From: Gilliamella apicola
Lineage (GTDB): Bacteria; Pseudomonadota; Gammaproteobacteria; Enterobacterales; Orbaceae
Reading direction: 5' to 3'
Assembly: GCF_000599985.1 (NCBI RefSeq)
Contig: NZ_CP007445.1
Span: forward strand, 2,170,001 to 2,234,000
DNA length: 64,000 bases
Of the stretch, positions 56,543 through 64,000 are shown piece after piece. The position numbers were made by a program, and so were the translations under genes. The notes beneath the pieces are model-generated. The model did not search any database. It saw only the letters and a list, made by a program, of their open reading frames with translations, and was not told the origin of the DNA. The first letter of the stretch is position 1. Each line of letters begins with the position of its first letter.

Positions 56543-56911
56543 ATGAAAAAAACGATTGTTTTTATTTTAGAAAAAATTCTTTGGGCTTTTGTAATATTAC
56601 CAGGTTTGTTCGTTGCGGGCCTAGTAGACTATTCAGCAGAAAGTTGGTTTGACATGTTTACTTCTAAGACTTTTAGATTAGCATTTTTTTCCCTTATTTT
56701 ATCCGTTATCACTGTATTTATAATATTTTTTTGGAATAAACAACTTGAAAATTGGTCAAAATACTTATTCAACGCTATCTTTGTATGTATTATAGCATCG
56801 TATTTACCTATTTTTTCACCTTCTGTCGCCTATTTTATTCGAGCTTATGGTATTTATAATATCGTTGTTATAGTAACGATTTTAGCCATTTTGGGTTTTT
56901 TTAGTCATTGA
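56543..56911 (+). CDS. Small uncharacterised membrane protein (four predicted helices)
   Basis: The 122-residue protein is strongly hydrophobic, with likely membrane helices around residues 4-27 (IVFILEKILWAFVILPGLFV), 44-64 (RLAFFSLILSVITVFIIFFW), 72-92 and 102-120. There are few charged residues. It has no recognisable family motif. The region is very AT-rich and isolated. AAGGA lies about 13 bases before the ATG, a poor site, so the gene is moderately supported. A terminator-like hairpin lies about 55 bases downstream. Confidence 0.6.
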   Translation: MKKTIVFILEKILWAFVILPGLFVAGLVDYSAESWFDMFTSKTFRLAFFSLILSVITVFIIFFWNKQLENWSKYLFNAIFVCIIASYLPIFSPSVAYFIRAYGIYNIVVIVTILAILGFFSH

Positions 56912-56967
56912 GAAGTTTCCCATTGCTTTAAAAGTTTAGACTTTTGATTAACGTTTTTGTTAATGAA

Positions 56968-56987
56968 AAGGCGTCCTAGGACGCCTT
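56968..56987. terminator. Terminator between the membrane-protein gene and purD
   Basis: AAGGCGTCC-TA-GGACGCCTT is a near-complete palindrome with a 9-bp stem. On the minus strand it runs into TTTTCATT, so it serves purD, and it may also serve the convergent gene. Confidence 0.75.
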
Positions 56988-57012
56988 GAGTTATTAAATT
57001 TAGCTAATATTA

Positions 57013-58308
57013 CTATTTATGATTATGTTTTTCACGCTCAATGGCTCGATAACCTATATCATGGCGATAAAAACAGCCATGCCAACGAATATTATTAACT
57101 TGCTGATAAGCACGTTGTTGAGCCTCTAGGACTGTGTTACCTAAAGCGGTGACACAAAGAACGCGCCCACCTTTGGTAAACACTTGCCCTTTTTCAAAGC
57201 TAGTACCTGCATGGAATACTTTGCAATCTGAAGATGATTCGGTTGGTAATCCAATGATTTCATCTTGCGTATTATAGTCGCCAGGATAACCTCCTGCAGC
57301 CATTACAACACCTAATGCTGGTCTAGGATCCCATTTTGATTTTACGGTATCTAAGTTACCATCGACTGCCGCTAAACATAATTTGACTAAATCTGACTGC
57401 AAACGCATCATGATCGGTTGAGTTTCAGGATCACCAAAGCGACAGTTAAATTCAATAACTTTGGGATTTCCCTCTTTATCAATCATCAAGCCTGCATATA
57501 AAAAGCCAACATATACATTGCCCTCTTGCGCCATACCATTGACAGTCGGATAGATCACTTGCTCCATGATCTTAGCAAAAACTTCATCGGTCACAACCGG
57601 TGCTGGTGAATACGCTCCCATTCCACCCGTATTAAGACCTGTATCACCATCACCAACGCGTTTATGATCTTGACTGGTTGCCATTGGTTCGACATTTTTG
57701 CCATCCACCATAACAATAAAGCTGGCTTCTTCACCCTCTAAAAACTCTTCAATAACCACACGGTGTCCAGCATCACCAAAAGCATTGCCTGCCAACATAT
57801 CGTTTACAGCAGCTTCGGCTTCTTCAAGTGTCATGGCAACAATAACACCTTTACCCGCAGCTAAACCATCAGCTTTAATCACAATTGGTGCGCCTTTCTC
57901 ACGAATATAGGCTAGCGCTGGTTCAAGTTCAGTAAAATTCTGATATTGGGCAGTTGGGATGTTATGCCGTGCTAAAAAATCTTTGGTAAAGGCTTTCGAA
58001 CCTTCAAGTTGCGATGCCGATTTTGTTGGACCAAAGATTTTTAATCCAGCCTTTTGAAAGCTATCAACAACACCAATGACTAATGGAGCTTCAGGACCAA
58101 CAATGGTAAGATCAATTTGCTCTTGCTGAGCAAAATTCAATAATCCGCTGACGTCCGTCGCTTTGATATTAATATTTTCCAGACCTGATTCAAGTGCAGT
58201 CCCTGCATTTCCTGGAGCGACAAAGACTTTAGATACTAATGGAGACTGTGCTATTTTCCAAGCTAACGCGTGTTCGCGCCCACCATTCCCAATCACTAAT
58301 ACTTTCAT
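57013..58308 (-). CDS. purD: Phosphoribosylamine--glycine ligase
   Basis: PurD joins phosphoribosylamine and glycine with ATP, the second step of purine synthesis. The 431-residue ATP-grasp protein has MKVLVIGNGGREHALAWKIA at the start and KADGLAAGKGVIVAMTLEEA. It also has MATSQDHKRVGDGDTGLNTG followed by GMGAYSPAPV, and GFLYAGLMIDKEGNPKVIEF with NCRFGDPE. Length matches E. coli (429). It follows purH by about 80 bases in the conserved purHD order. Confidence 0.97.
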   Translation of the reverse strand: MKVLVIGNGGREHALAWKIAQSPLVSKVFVAPGNAGTALESGLENINIKATDVSGLLNFAQQEQIDLTIVGPEAPLVIGVVDSFQKAGLKIFGPTKSASQLEGSKAFTKDFLARHNIPTAQYQNFTELEPALAYIREKGAPIVIKADGLAAGKGVIVAMTLEEAEAAVNDMLAGNAFGDAGHRVVIEEFLEGEEASFIVMVDGKNVEPMATSQDHKRVGDGDTGLNTGGMGAYSPAPVVTDEVFAKIMEQVIYPTVNGMAQEGNVYVGFLYAGLMIDKEGNPKVIEFNCRFGDPETQPIMMRLQSDLVKLCLAAVDGNLDTVKSKWDPRPALGVVMAAGGYPGDYNTQDEIIGLPTESSSDCKVFHAGTSFEKGQVFTKGGRVLCVTALGNTVLEAQQRAYQQVNNIRWHGCFYRHDIGYRAIEREKHNHK

Positions 58309-58388
58309 AAAAGATCCTTTATATGCTTCTTCCTTAAGAAGATAACCAATGTAATTTTAATAAATATAAAACAAACTAGAAACACGCA

Positions 58389-59981
58389 TTAATGCCTAAA
58401 ATGGCGCATGTTGGTAAAAATCATCGCAATATTATGCTCATTTGCAGCTTGGATGACTTCTTCATCACGAATCGATCCGCCTGGTTGGATCACACAAGTT
58501 ACCCCAGCCGCCGCAGCTGCATCAACGCCATCACGGAAAGGGAAAAAGGCATCAGAAGCAACAACAGAACCAGCAACCTCTAGATTTTCGTCTTGTGCTT
58601 TAATACCAGCGATTTTAGCTGAGTACACACGACTCATTTGACCGGCTCCAATACCGATGGTCATTTTATTTTTTGCATAAACAATCGCGTTTGATTTTAC
58701 AAATTTAGCCACTTTCCAACAAAATAGAGAGTCTGAAAGCTCTTGCTCAGTTGGTTGGCGCTTGGTGACGACGGTTAACTGCTCGGGTGTAATCATACCC
58801 AAATCACGCTCTTGCACTAATAAACCACCATTAACACGTTTAAAGTCCAAACTCGCTAACGATGACGTTGACCACTCACCGCATTCAAGCACTCGAACAT
58901 TCTTTTTAGCTTGTGTGATAACCAATGCATCAGCACTAATTGACGGTGCAATGATCACTTCAACAAATTGTTTATCAATTATTGTTTGGGCTGTTTTAGC
59001 ATCTAACTGCCGGTTAAAAGCAATAATTCCACCAAAAGCGGAAGTAGGATCGGTTTTAAAGGCATTAAGATAAGCATTTAAAATATTATCACTTACAGCT
59101 ACACCGCATGGGTTAGCATGTTTAACTATTACGCAAGCGGGTTCATCAAATGATTTCACACATTCTAACGCAGCATCTGTATCGGCAATATTATTATAGG
59201 ATAATTCTTTACCTTGTAGCTGTTTGGCGGTGGCAATTGAAGCTTGTTCAAGATTTTCTTCAATATAAAAAGCAGCCTGTTGATGAGCATTCTCACCATA
59301 TCGCATATCTTGTTTTTTGATGAATTGAAGATTTAAGGTTCGCGGGAACTCTCCTGCTGGTTTTTCAGTTTCACCATAATATGGTGGAACAAGTTTGCCA
59401 AAATAGTTAGCAATCATACCGTCGTATTTAGCTGTATGTTCAAATGCTTTTATAGCTAAGCTAAATCGATATTTGAAAGAAAGGCAATTTTGCTGTTTAT
59501 CAAGCATATCAATGATTGTGCTATAGTCTTGACAATCAACTACGATGGCGACATCTTTATTATTTTTTGCAGCGGATCGCACCATGGTTGGTCCACCAAT
59601 ATCAATGTTTTCTATCGCATCTTCTAAAGTACAATTGGCATTGGCAACCGTCTTAGCAAAGGGATATAAATTAACAACCACCATATCTATAGGATCGATC
59701 TGATGTTGCTGCATGACTTCGTCATCTATGCCTCGACGCCCTAAAATACCACCGTGTATTTTAGGATGTAGGGTTTTGACTCGTCCATCCATCATTTCAG
59801 GAAACCCCGTATAATTAGACACTTCAGTAACTGGAATATGGTTATCGATTAATAATTTGGCAGTACCACCAGTAGAAAGGAGTTCAATATTTCTTTCTGA
59901 TAAGGCTTTGGCGAATTCAACAATTCCCGTTTTATCAGAAACACTAAGTAAAGCACGACGAATAGGACGAAACTGCTGCAT
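58389..59981 (-). CDS. purH: Bifunctional AICAR transformylase / IMP cyclohydrolase
   Basis: PurH performs the last two steps to IMP. The N-terminal ~200 residues are the cyclohydrolase ([46 protein letters not shown] as [20 protein letters not shown]). The rest is the formyltransferase ([32 protein letters not shown] with the catalytic Lys-His pair). Length matches E. coli (529). It is the first gene of purHD and has a good promoter. A purine-repressor box was not found in the upstream sequence. Confidence 0.97.
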   Translation of the reverse strand: MQQFRPIRRALLSVSDKTGIVEFAKALSERNIELLSTGGTAKLLIDNHIPVTEVSNYTGFPEMMDGRVKTLHPKIHGGILGRRGIDDEVMQQHQIDPIDMVVVNLYPFAKTVANANCTLEDAIENIDIGGPTMVRSAAKNNKDVAIVVDCQDYSTIIDMLDKQQNCLSFKYRFSLAIKAFEHTAKYDGMIANYFGKLVPPYYGETEKPAGEFPRTLNLQFIKKQDMRYGENAHQQAAFYIEENLEQASIATAKQLQGKELSYNNIADTDAALECVKSFDEPACVIVKHANPCGVAVSDNILNAYLNAFKTDPTSAFGGIIAFNRQLDAKTAQTIIDKQFVEVIIAPSISADALVITQAKKNVRVLECGEWSTSSLASLDFKRVNGGLLVQERDLGMITPEQLTVVTKRQPTEQELSDSLFCWKVAKFVKSNAIVYAKNKMTIGIGAGQMSRVYSAKIAGIKAQDENLEVAGSVVASDAFFPFRDGVDAAAAAGVTCVIQPGGSIRDEEVIQAANEHNIAMIFTNMRHFRH

Positions 59982-60511
59982 GAAAAGCTCCGAAATTTAT
60001 ATTCAAATCCAAGTCCGTAAGTGGCTATTATATATAAAACAAGGAACGATGTTTAGTATTAACTTTTTAAAAAAATCAAAACATTTTAATTTTTTTATTT
60101 TTAAAGAGAATAATTAAATAGATAACCTTTGTTAATTCCTGTTAATTAAAGTTATCTTGATTTAAAATTTTTTACAATTATTGGATTTTGATATCAACTT
60201 TATCTTATCAAAACACTAGTAACAAATACTTAACTAAAATTAATCTACTTCATTGATATTTTAATAGCTACATAATAATGACTTTCGATTATCTTAATAT
60301 ATTTAAGTTTAGTTATTTTGATAACTATCAGCATTTAATTACATTTATGTTAGCTAAATTCATTTTTATAAAAAGCTATAAGGACATTTTCTTTAATAAA
60401 ATGAGAAGAAAGATAGTATTTCGCTCTCTGGTTATTGTATAAATAATTTTTTGTTTATTAAAATTTAATGTCTTATAGAAATGTCGCTACTTACTAAAAT
60501 TTTTCAGCAAT
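59982..60511. other. AT-rich intergenic region between purH and araC
   Basis: 530 bases without a convincing ORF. It contains the purH promoter (60027-60055) near one end and the end of araC at the other. No hairpin terminator for araC, RNA gene or PurR palindrome could be recognised. Confidence 0.5.
60027..60055 (-). promoter_or_regulatory. Probable promoter of purHD
   Basis: Minus strand: TAAACA (60050-60055), 17-base spacer, TATAAT (60027-60032), about 46 bases before the purH ATG. Confidence 0.55.
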
Positions 60512-61423
60512 TTAGCTATTTTGTTTATCATATAGATAAAGCGAATTAACACTTTGGATTTTTCGTTCATTTTGTTCTTGAGTACTATGGCGATATTTTT
60601 GAGGACTCAGTCCAATTCTTTTTTTAAAAATTCTCGAAAAATAGAGCTGATCATCAAATCCAATTGTTCGACTAATATCGGCAATATTCAAGTTAGTGGT
60701 TTGCAATAATAGTTTGGCACGATTTACGCGTTGCTCTTGTCGCCATTCACCAATCGACATACCTATCTGATCTTTAAAAATATGAGCAATTCGCGATGTC
60801 GACAAACAAACTTTTTGGGCTACGATGTCAAGCTTAAAATTGTTTTCATCCAGTGTATCAATTAAATAGTTGCAAACTTGCATTACTCGTGTATCAATTT
60901 TAGTATGGTTAGTGCTTGAGGTTTCTTGCGCACGACGAATTAAAAATTGCTCTAACATGCTCATTGCTAAATTTTCAGAATAAATTGTACTTGATTGCCC
61001 TACCTCGACAATTTTTATAAATAATTTCTCTAGCTCATCTTTTACTTGAGTATTAGGACGATAAAAGCCAGTTTTTTTTATTCGGTTCTCCCAACTTAAT
61101 AAATACTTCCAGGTTGATTTTGGTCTGAAATAGATCCAAAAATGAAACCAATTATTTTCATCTTCTTTTCGTCCGTACAAATGAGGTTCTTTTGGTGGAA
61201 AAAGTACAAAATCTCCCGGATAACAGTTAAATGATTCATCGTTACGATAAATAGTACCTTGCCCTGCATAAGTAAGATTAATAATGTAGCCATTTAGTCC
61301 ATTTGGGCGATCTATAAAGAAATCAAATTTTCCTTCTTTTTCAATCGGTGTTAATCCAGATACCAGATGGACATTAAATGAATAACCCGGCAGTAAAGGG
61401 TCATTTTGTTGTTGACTTGTCAT
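60512..61423 (-). CDS. araC: Arabinose operon regulator AraC
   Basis: AraC activates the arabinose genes with L-arabinose and represses them without it. The 303-residue protein resembles E. coli AraC throughout: QNDPLLPGYSFNVHLVSGLT, the cupin sugar-binding domain with FFIDRPNGLNGYIINLTYAG and FNCYPGDFVLFPPKEPH. The C-terminal double helix-turn-helix contains VCLSTSRIAHIFKDQIGMSI and IGFDDQLYFSRIFKKRIGLS. AGGAG precedes the ATG. It is divergent from araB across a 202-base control region, as in E. coli. Confidence 0.95.
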   Translation of the reverse strand: MTSQQQNDPLLPGYSFNVHLVSGLTPIEKEGKFDFFIDRPNGLNGYIINLTYAGQGTIYRNDESFNCYPGDFVLFPPKEPHLYGRKEDENNWFHFWIYFRPKSTWKYLLSWENRIKKTGFYRPNTQVKDELEKLFIKIVEVGQSSTIYSENLAMSMLEQFLIRRAQETSSTNHTKIDTRVMQVCNYLIDTLDENNFKLDIVAQKVCLSTSRIAHIFKDQIGMSIGEWRQEQRVNRAKLLLQTTNLNIADISRTIGFDDQLYFSRIFKKRIGLSPQKYRHSTQEQNERKIQSVNSLYLYDKQNS

Positions 61424-61488
61424 ATGTCATCTCCTACTTTTCGAGATTTTTTTATTTTTACATAAAAAATTTTTTTGAGTAGTGACAA

Positions 61489-61573
61489 TTGTGAGATCTT
61501 CATCACAAAACAAATTAGGTGTGCAAAATCGTCTATATTTATAGCAATAATACACCTACTTGTTTTATCCAAA
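61489..61573 (+). promoter_or_regulatory. araC-araB divergent control region (CRP-like and AraC-like sites)
   Basis: An inverted repeat TTGTGA-N8-TCACAA (61489-61508) resembles a CRP site but has eight rather than six central bases. TAGCAATAATACACCTA (61542-61558) has the TAGC start and spacing of an araI half site; the second half site is not clear. A -10-like TATTCT is at 61580-61585. The region between the divergent genes must hold the AraC sites; the exact ones are uncertain. Confidence 0.45.
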
Positions 61574-61625
61574 ATTAACTATTCTCCTAAAAACTCGATT
61601 TGATTTTTCTTAGAGGTGTTAGCGG

Positions 61626-63287
61626 ATGAATAAAAAAATAACCATTGGATTAGATTTTGGTAGCGATTCTGTCAGGGCATTAGCCGTCGATTGCCAGAAT
61701 GGAAAAGAATTAGCCACAGAAGTCATTTATTACCCACGTTGGGCTAAAGGTCAGTTTTGTGATCCTAAAAAAAATCAATTTAGACATCATCCACTTGATT
61801 ATATTGAGTCAATGACTCAATCAATACAATCTGTTGTAAAACAACTTAAATCAGATGCACAAAATGTAGTTGCAATTGGTGTAGATTCAACTGGCTCTAC
61901 TCCTGCCCCAATTGATGAAAATGGGGATGTTTTAGCTTTAAAACCAGAGTTTATGGATAATCCTAACGCTATGTTTATTTTGTGGAAAGATCATACTTCA
62001 GTAAATGAAGCAGAAGAGATTAATAACGTTTGCAAAGATGACCGTTATGCAAAATATTTAGAATATTGCGGTGGAGTGTATTCTTCGGAATGGTTTTGGG
62101 CCAAAATTATGCATATTTTTCGTCAAGATAGTGACGTGAAAAATGCTTCTGCATCTTGGATTGAACTTTGTGATTGGGTACCTGCTTTATTATCAGGAAC
62201 AACCGCACCGAACGAGATAAAGCGTGGTAGATGTGCTGCAGGTCATAAGTGTTTTTGGAGCGAAGAATGGAATGGACTACCACCTTATGACTTTTTTGAA
62301 AAAATCGATCCTGTCTTAGTTACTGCTTTACCTTATCCTTTATTTGAAGAAACTTATACTGCTGACAAAAAAGTGGGGACAATTACCCAAGAGTGGGCTG
62401 AAAAATTAGGTTTACCACCAACGGTCGTTATTGCTGGTGGTGCATTTGATTGCCATATGGGTGCCGTTGGTGCTGGTGCAAAACCTTATACGTTAGTGAA
62501 AGTAATTGGTACTTCGACCTGCGATATTTTATTAGCTGAGCAAGCTGTCATTGCTAATCGTTCAATTAAAGGTATTTGTGGCCAAGTTGATGGTAGTGTA
62601 ATGCCAAATTTTATCGGTCTTGAAGCAGGTCAATCCGCTTTTGGAGATATATATGCATGGTTTCAAAAACTGTTGTGTTGGCCGTTAGAAAAATTGATTT
62701 CAACTTCACCAGAATTGCAATCGACTGTACAAACTTTAAAACATAATTTTCTAAGCGATATTGCACAAGCTTGGGCCGAAAATCCAAATTTAGATACTAT
62801 CCCAATCACCCTTGATTGGTTCAATGGTCGAAGAACCCCTTACGCTAATCAAAGAATTAAAGGTGTTATTACCAATTTAACTATTTCAACTGATGCTGCC
62901 ACCTTATTTGGTAGTTTGATTTTATCAACTGCTTTCGGCGCAAGAGCCATTATGGAATGTTTTATTAATCAACATGTACCAGTTAATGACATTGTTGCAT
63001 TAGGAGGAATAGCTAAAAAATCGCCCATCATCATGCAAACTTGTGCTGATGTAATGAATAGACCACTGACAGTGGTGAGTTCAGAACAATGTTGCGCATT
63101 AGGCGCTGCAATATTTGCCGCAGTCTCAGCTAATGTCTATACAGATATCCCAAGCGCTCAAAGTAGGATGTCCAGTAAGCTCGAAACCACATTCACCCCT
63201 AATGAGAATAGAGTACAAAAATATCAACAATTATATGAAAAGTATTTAGTTTGGTCAGCTTCTAGTGAACCAAACTATAACGCTTAG
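61626..63287 (+). CDS. araB: L-ribulokinase
   Basis: AraB phosphorylates L-ribulose to L-ribulose 5-phosphate. The 553-residue FGGY-family kinase begins [20 protein letters not shown] and contains [20 protein letters not shown]. The catalytic region [20 protein letters not shown] has the family Asp, and [20 protein letters not shown] is near the C-terminus. Length is close to E. coli AraB (566). It is divergent from araC and 39 bases before araA. The next ara gene is araA; araD would lie outside the window. Confidence 0.96.
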   Translation: MNKKITIGLDFGSDSVRALAVDCQNGKELATEVIYYPRWAKGQFCDPKKNQFRHHPLDYIESMTQSIQSVVKQLKSDAQNVVAIGVDSTGSTPAPIDENGDVLALKPEFMDNPNAMFILWKDHTSVNEAEEINNVCKDDRYAKYLEYCGGVYSSEWFWAKIMHIFRQDSDVKNASASWIELCDWVPALLSGTTAPNEIKRGRCAAGHKCFWSEEWNGLPPYDFFEKIDPVLVTALPYPLFEETYTADKKVGTITQEWAEKLGLPPTVVIAGGAFDCHMGAVGAGAKPYTLVKVIGTSTCDILLAEQAVIANRSIKGICGQVDGSVMPNFIGLEAGQSAFGDIYAWFQKLLCWPLEKLISTSPELQSTVQTLKHNFLSDIAQAWAENPNLDTIPITLDWFNGRRTPYANQRIKGVITNLTISTDAATLFGSLILSTAFGARAIMECFINQHVPVNDIVALGGIAKKSPIIMQTCADVMNRPLTVVSSEQCCALGAAIFAAVSANVYTDIPSAQSRMSSKLETTFTPNENRVQKYQQLYEKYLVWSASSEPNYNA

Positions 63288-63326
63288 TTTTACCAACAAT
63301 GTGAATAAATTCTAAAGGAGTCCATT

Positions 63327-64000
63327 ATGTTTGTTTATGAAGAAGCTGAAATTTGGTTTGTTGCTGGTAGTCAACACCTTTATGGACCAGAAGCACTTGA
63401 ACAAATAAAAAAGAATATCCAACAGGTAACGGATTATTTTAATAAAGAAGCAAAATTACCGGTAAAGATTATACTTAAACCACTTGCGACAAAACCTGAC
63501 GATATATACAGCCTTTGTCAGGAAGTTAACTATTCTTCAAAGTGTGTTGGATTAATAACGTGGTTACATACGTTTTCACCAGCTAAAATGTGGATTAATG
63601 GATTAAATCATTTACAAAAGCCTCTTTTACAACTTCATACTCAATTTAATGAAGTCGTTCCTTGGGATTCAATGGATATGGATTTTATGAATCTCAATCA
63701 AACTGCACACGGTGGGCGCGAATTTGGTTTTATTGGTTCTCGTATGCGCCTACCTCATTCCCTGGTAACGGGTTATTGGAAAGATAAAGATGTGCATGAT
63801 CAAATTGCACGATGGATGCGAGTTTGTGTTGCAATTGATGCCGAAAAAACCATGAAAATTGTTAGATTTGGCGACAATATGCGGGAAGTTGCGGTAACAG
63901 AAGGTAATAAAGTTTCTGCACAAATTAAATTTGGTTATTCGGTCAATACCCATGCCGTTGGTGATTTAGTGTCAGTAATTAATTCAATTAATGATAGCCA
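63327..64000 (+). CDS. araA: L-arabinose isomerase, C-terminus outside the window
   Basis: AraA converts L-arabinose to L-ribulose. About 224 N-terminal residues are present: [60 protein letters not shown] and [20 protein letters not shown], all AraA hallmarks. AAAGGAG lies seven bases before the ATG at 63327. The frame is open to the last base of the window, so it is truncated by the window, not by mutation. It follows araB in the same operon. Confidence 0.96.
   Translation, partial: MFVYEEAEIWFVAGSQHLYGPEALEQIKKNIQQVTDYFNKEAKLPVKIILKPLATKPDDIYSLCQEVNYSSKCVGLITWLHTFSPAKMWINGLNHLQKPLLQLHTQFNEVVPWDSMDMDFMNLNQTAHGGREFGFIGSRMRLPHSLVTGYWKDKDVHDQIARWMRVCVAIDAEKTMKIVRFGDNMREVAVTEGNKVSAQIKFGYSVNTHAVGDLVSVINSINDS

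Noticed and set aside
59982..60120. PurR operator upstream of purH
   Set aside because: No sequence close to the ACGCAAACGTTTGCGT palindrome was found by eye.

Overview
The window is ordinary chromosomal DNA from an AT-rich gammaproteobacterium. Gene content and order are enterobacterial-like but condensed: metY-rimP-nusA-infB-rbfA-truB, fused trpGD and trpCF, zapA-ssrS-fthC, and xseB-ispA-dxs. With the low G+C and the protein similarities I recognise, this best fits the family Orbaceae (Gilliamella/Orbus-like gut symbionts). The genus is an inference; no database was searched. No phage, CRISPR array or intact insertion sequence was seen.

Layout. 1-5988: the translation/transcription-factor operon on the minus strand, led by the initiator tRNA gene metY, with two terminator-like hairpins between metY and rimP. 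6093-13016: a complete trp operon (trpE-GD-CF-B-A) with TrpR-type operator, promoter, a 25-residue leader peptide containing tandem Trp codons, and an attenuator. 13097-15583: a large protein with tandem 37-residue TPR-like repeats and a C-terminal DUF2971-like domain. 15892-17369: qmcA-nfeD membrane pair. 17703-19925: LysR regulator divergent from a zinc alcohol dehydrogenase with a twin-arginine-like N-terminus. 20405-25286: a pyruvate-sensing module, btsS-btsR next to the pyruvate transporter gene btsT, with a BtsR-type direct repeat in front of btsT; btsT is split by a one-base frameshift in a homopolymer. 25340-29266: bglX, yajQ, dapD. 29488-31258: four overlapping minor-pseudopilin genes (ppdA-ppdB-ygdB-ppdC type). 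31290-34554: ybfF, rnb, yecH. 34707-39328: an uncharacterised lipoprotein followed by opgGH (osmoregulated periplasmic glucans). 39396-45973: epmA-rmuC, xseB-ispA-dxs (isoprenoid precursors), zapA, 6S RNA and fthC. 46127-51769: an ascorbate-family PTS operon of unknown substrate, with a BglG/MtlR-type regulator that carries the only visible IIA domain, IIB, IIC, a small helical protein, a class II ketose-bisphosphate aldolase and a P-loop kinase-like protein. 51959-55807: rnr-rlmB and an unrecognised 204-residue protein. 56543-59981: a small membrane protein, then purD and purH. 60512-64000: araC divergent from araBA (arabinose use), with araA cut by the window end.

Working together. Many genes serve growth on dietary or plant-derived carbon: arabinose (araBA), beta-glucosides (bglX), an unknown PTS sugar ending in aldolase cleavage, and pyruvate scavenging. 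The rest is housekeeping.

The most notable non-textbook signals are: (1) a 42-base dispersed element present three times, always in the same orientation relative to the downstream gene (truB, bglX, xseB); (2) the local btsSRT arrangement with its operator and a frameshifted transporter; (3) the unassigned PTS/aldolase/kinase operon; (4) the repeat/DUF2971 protein.
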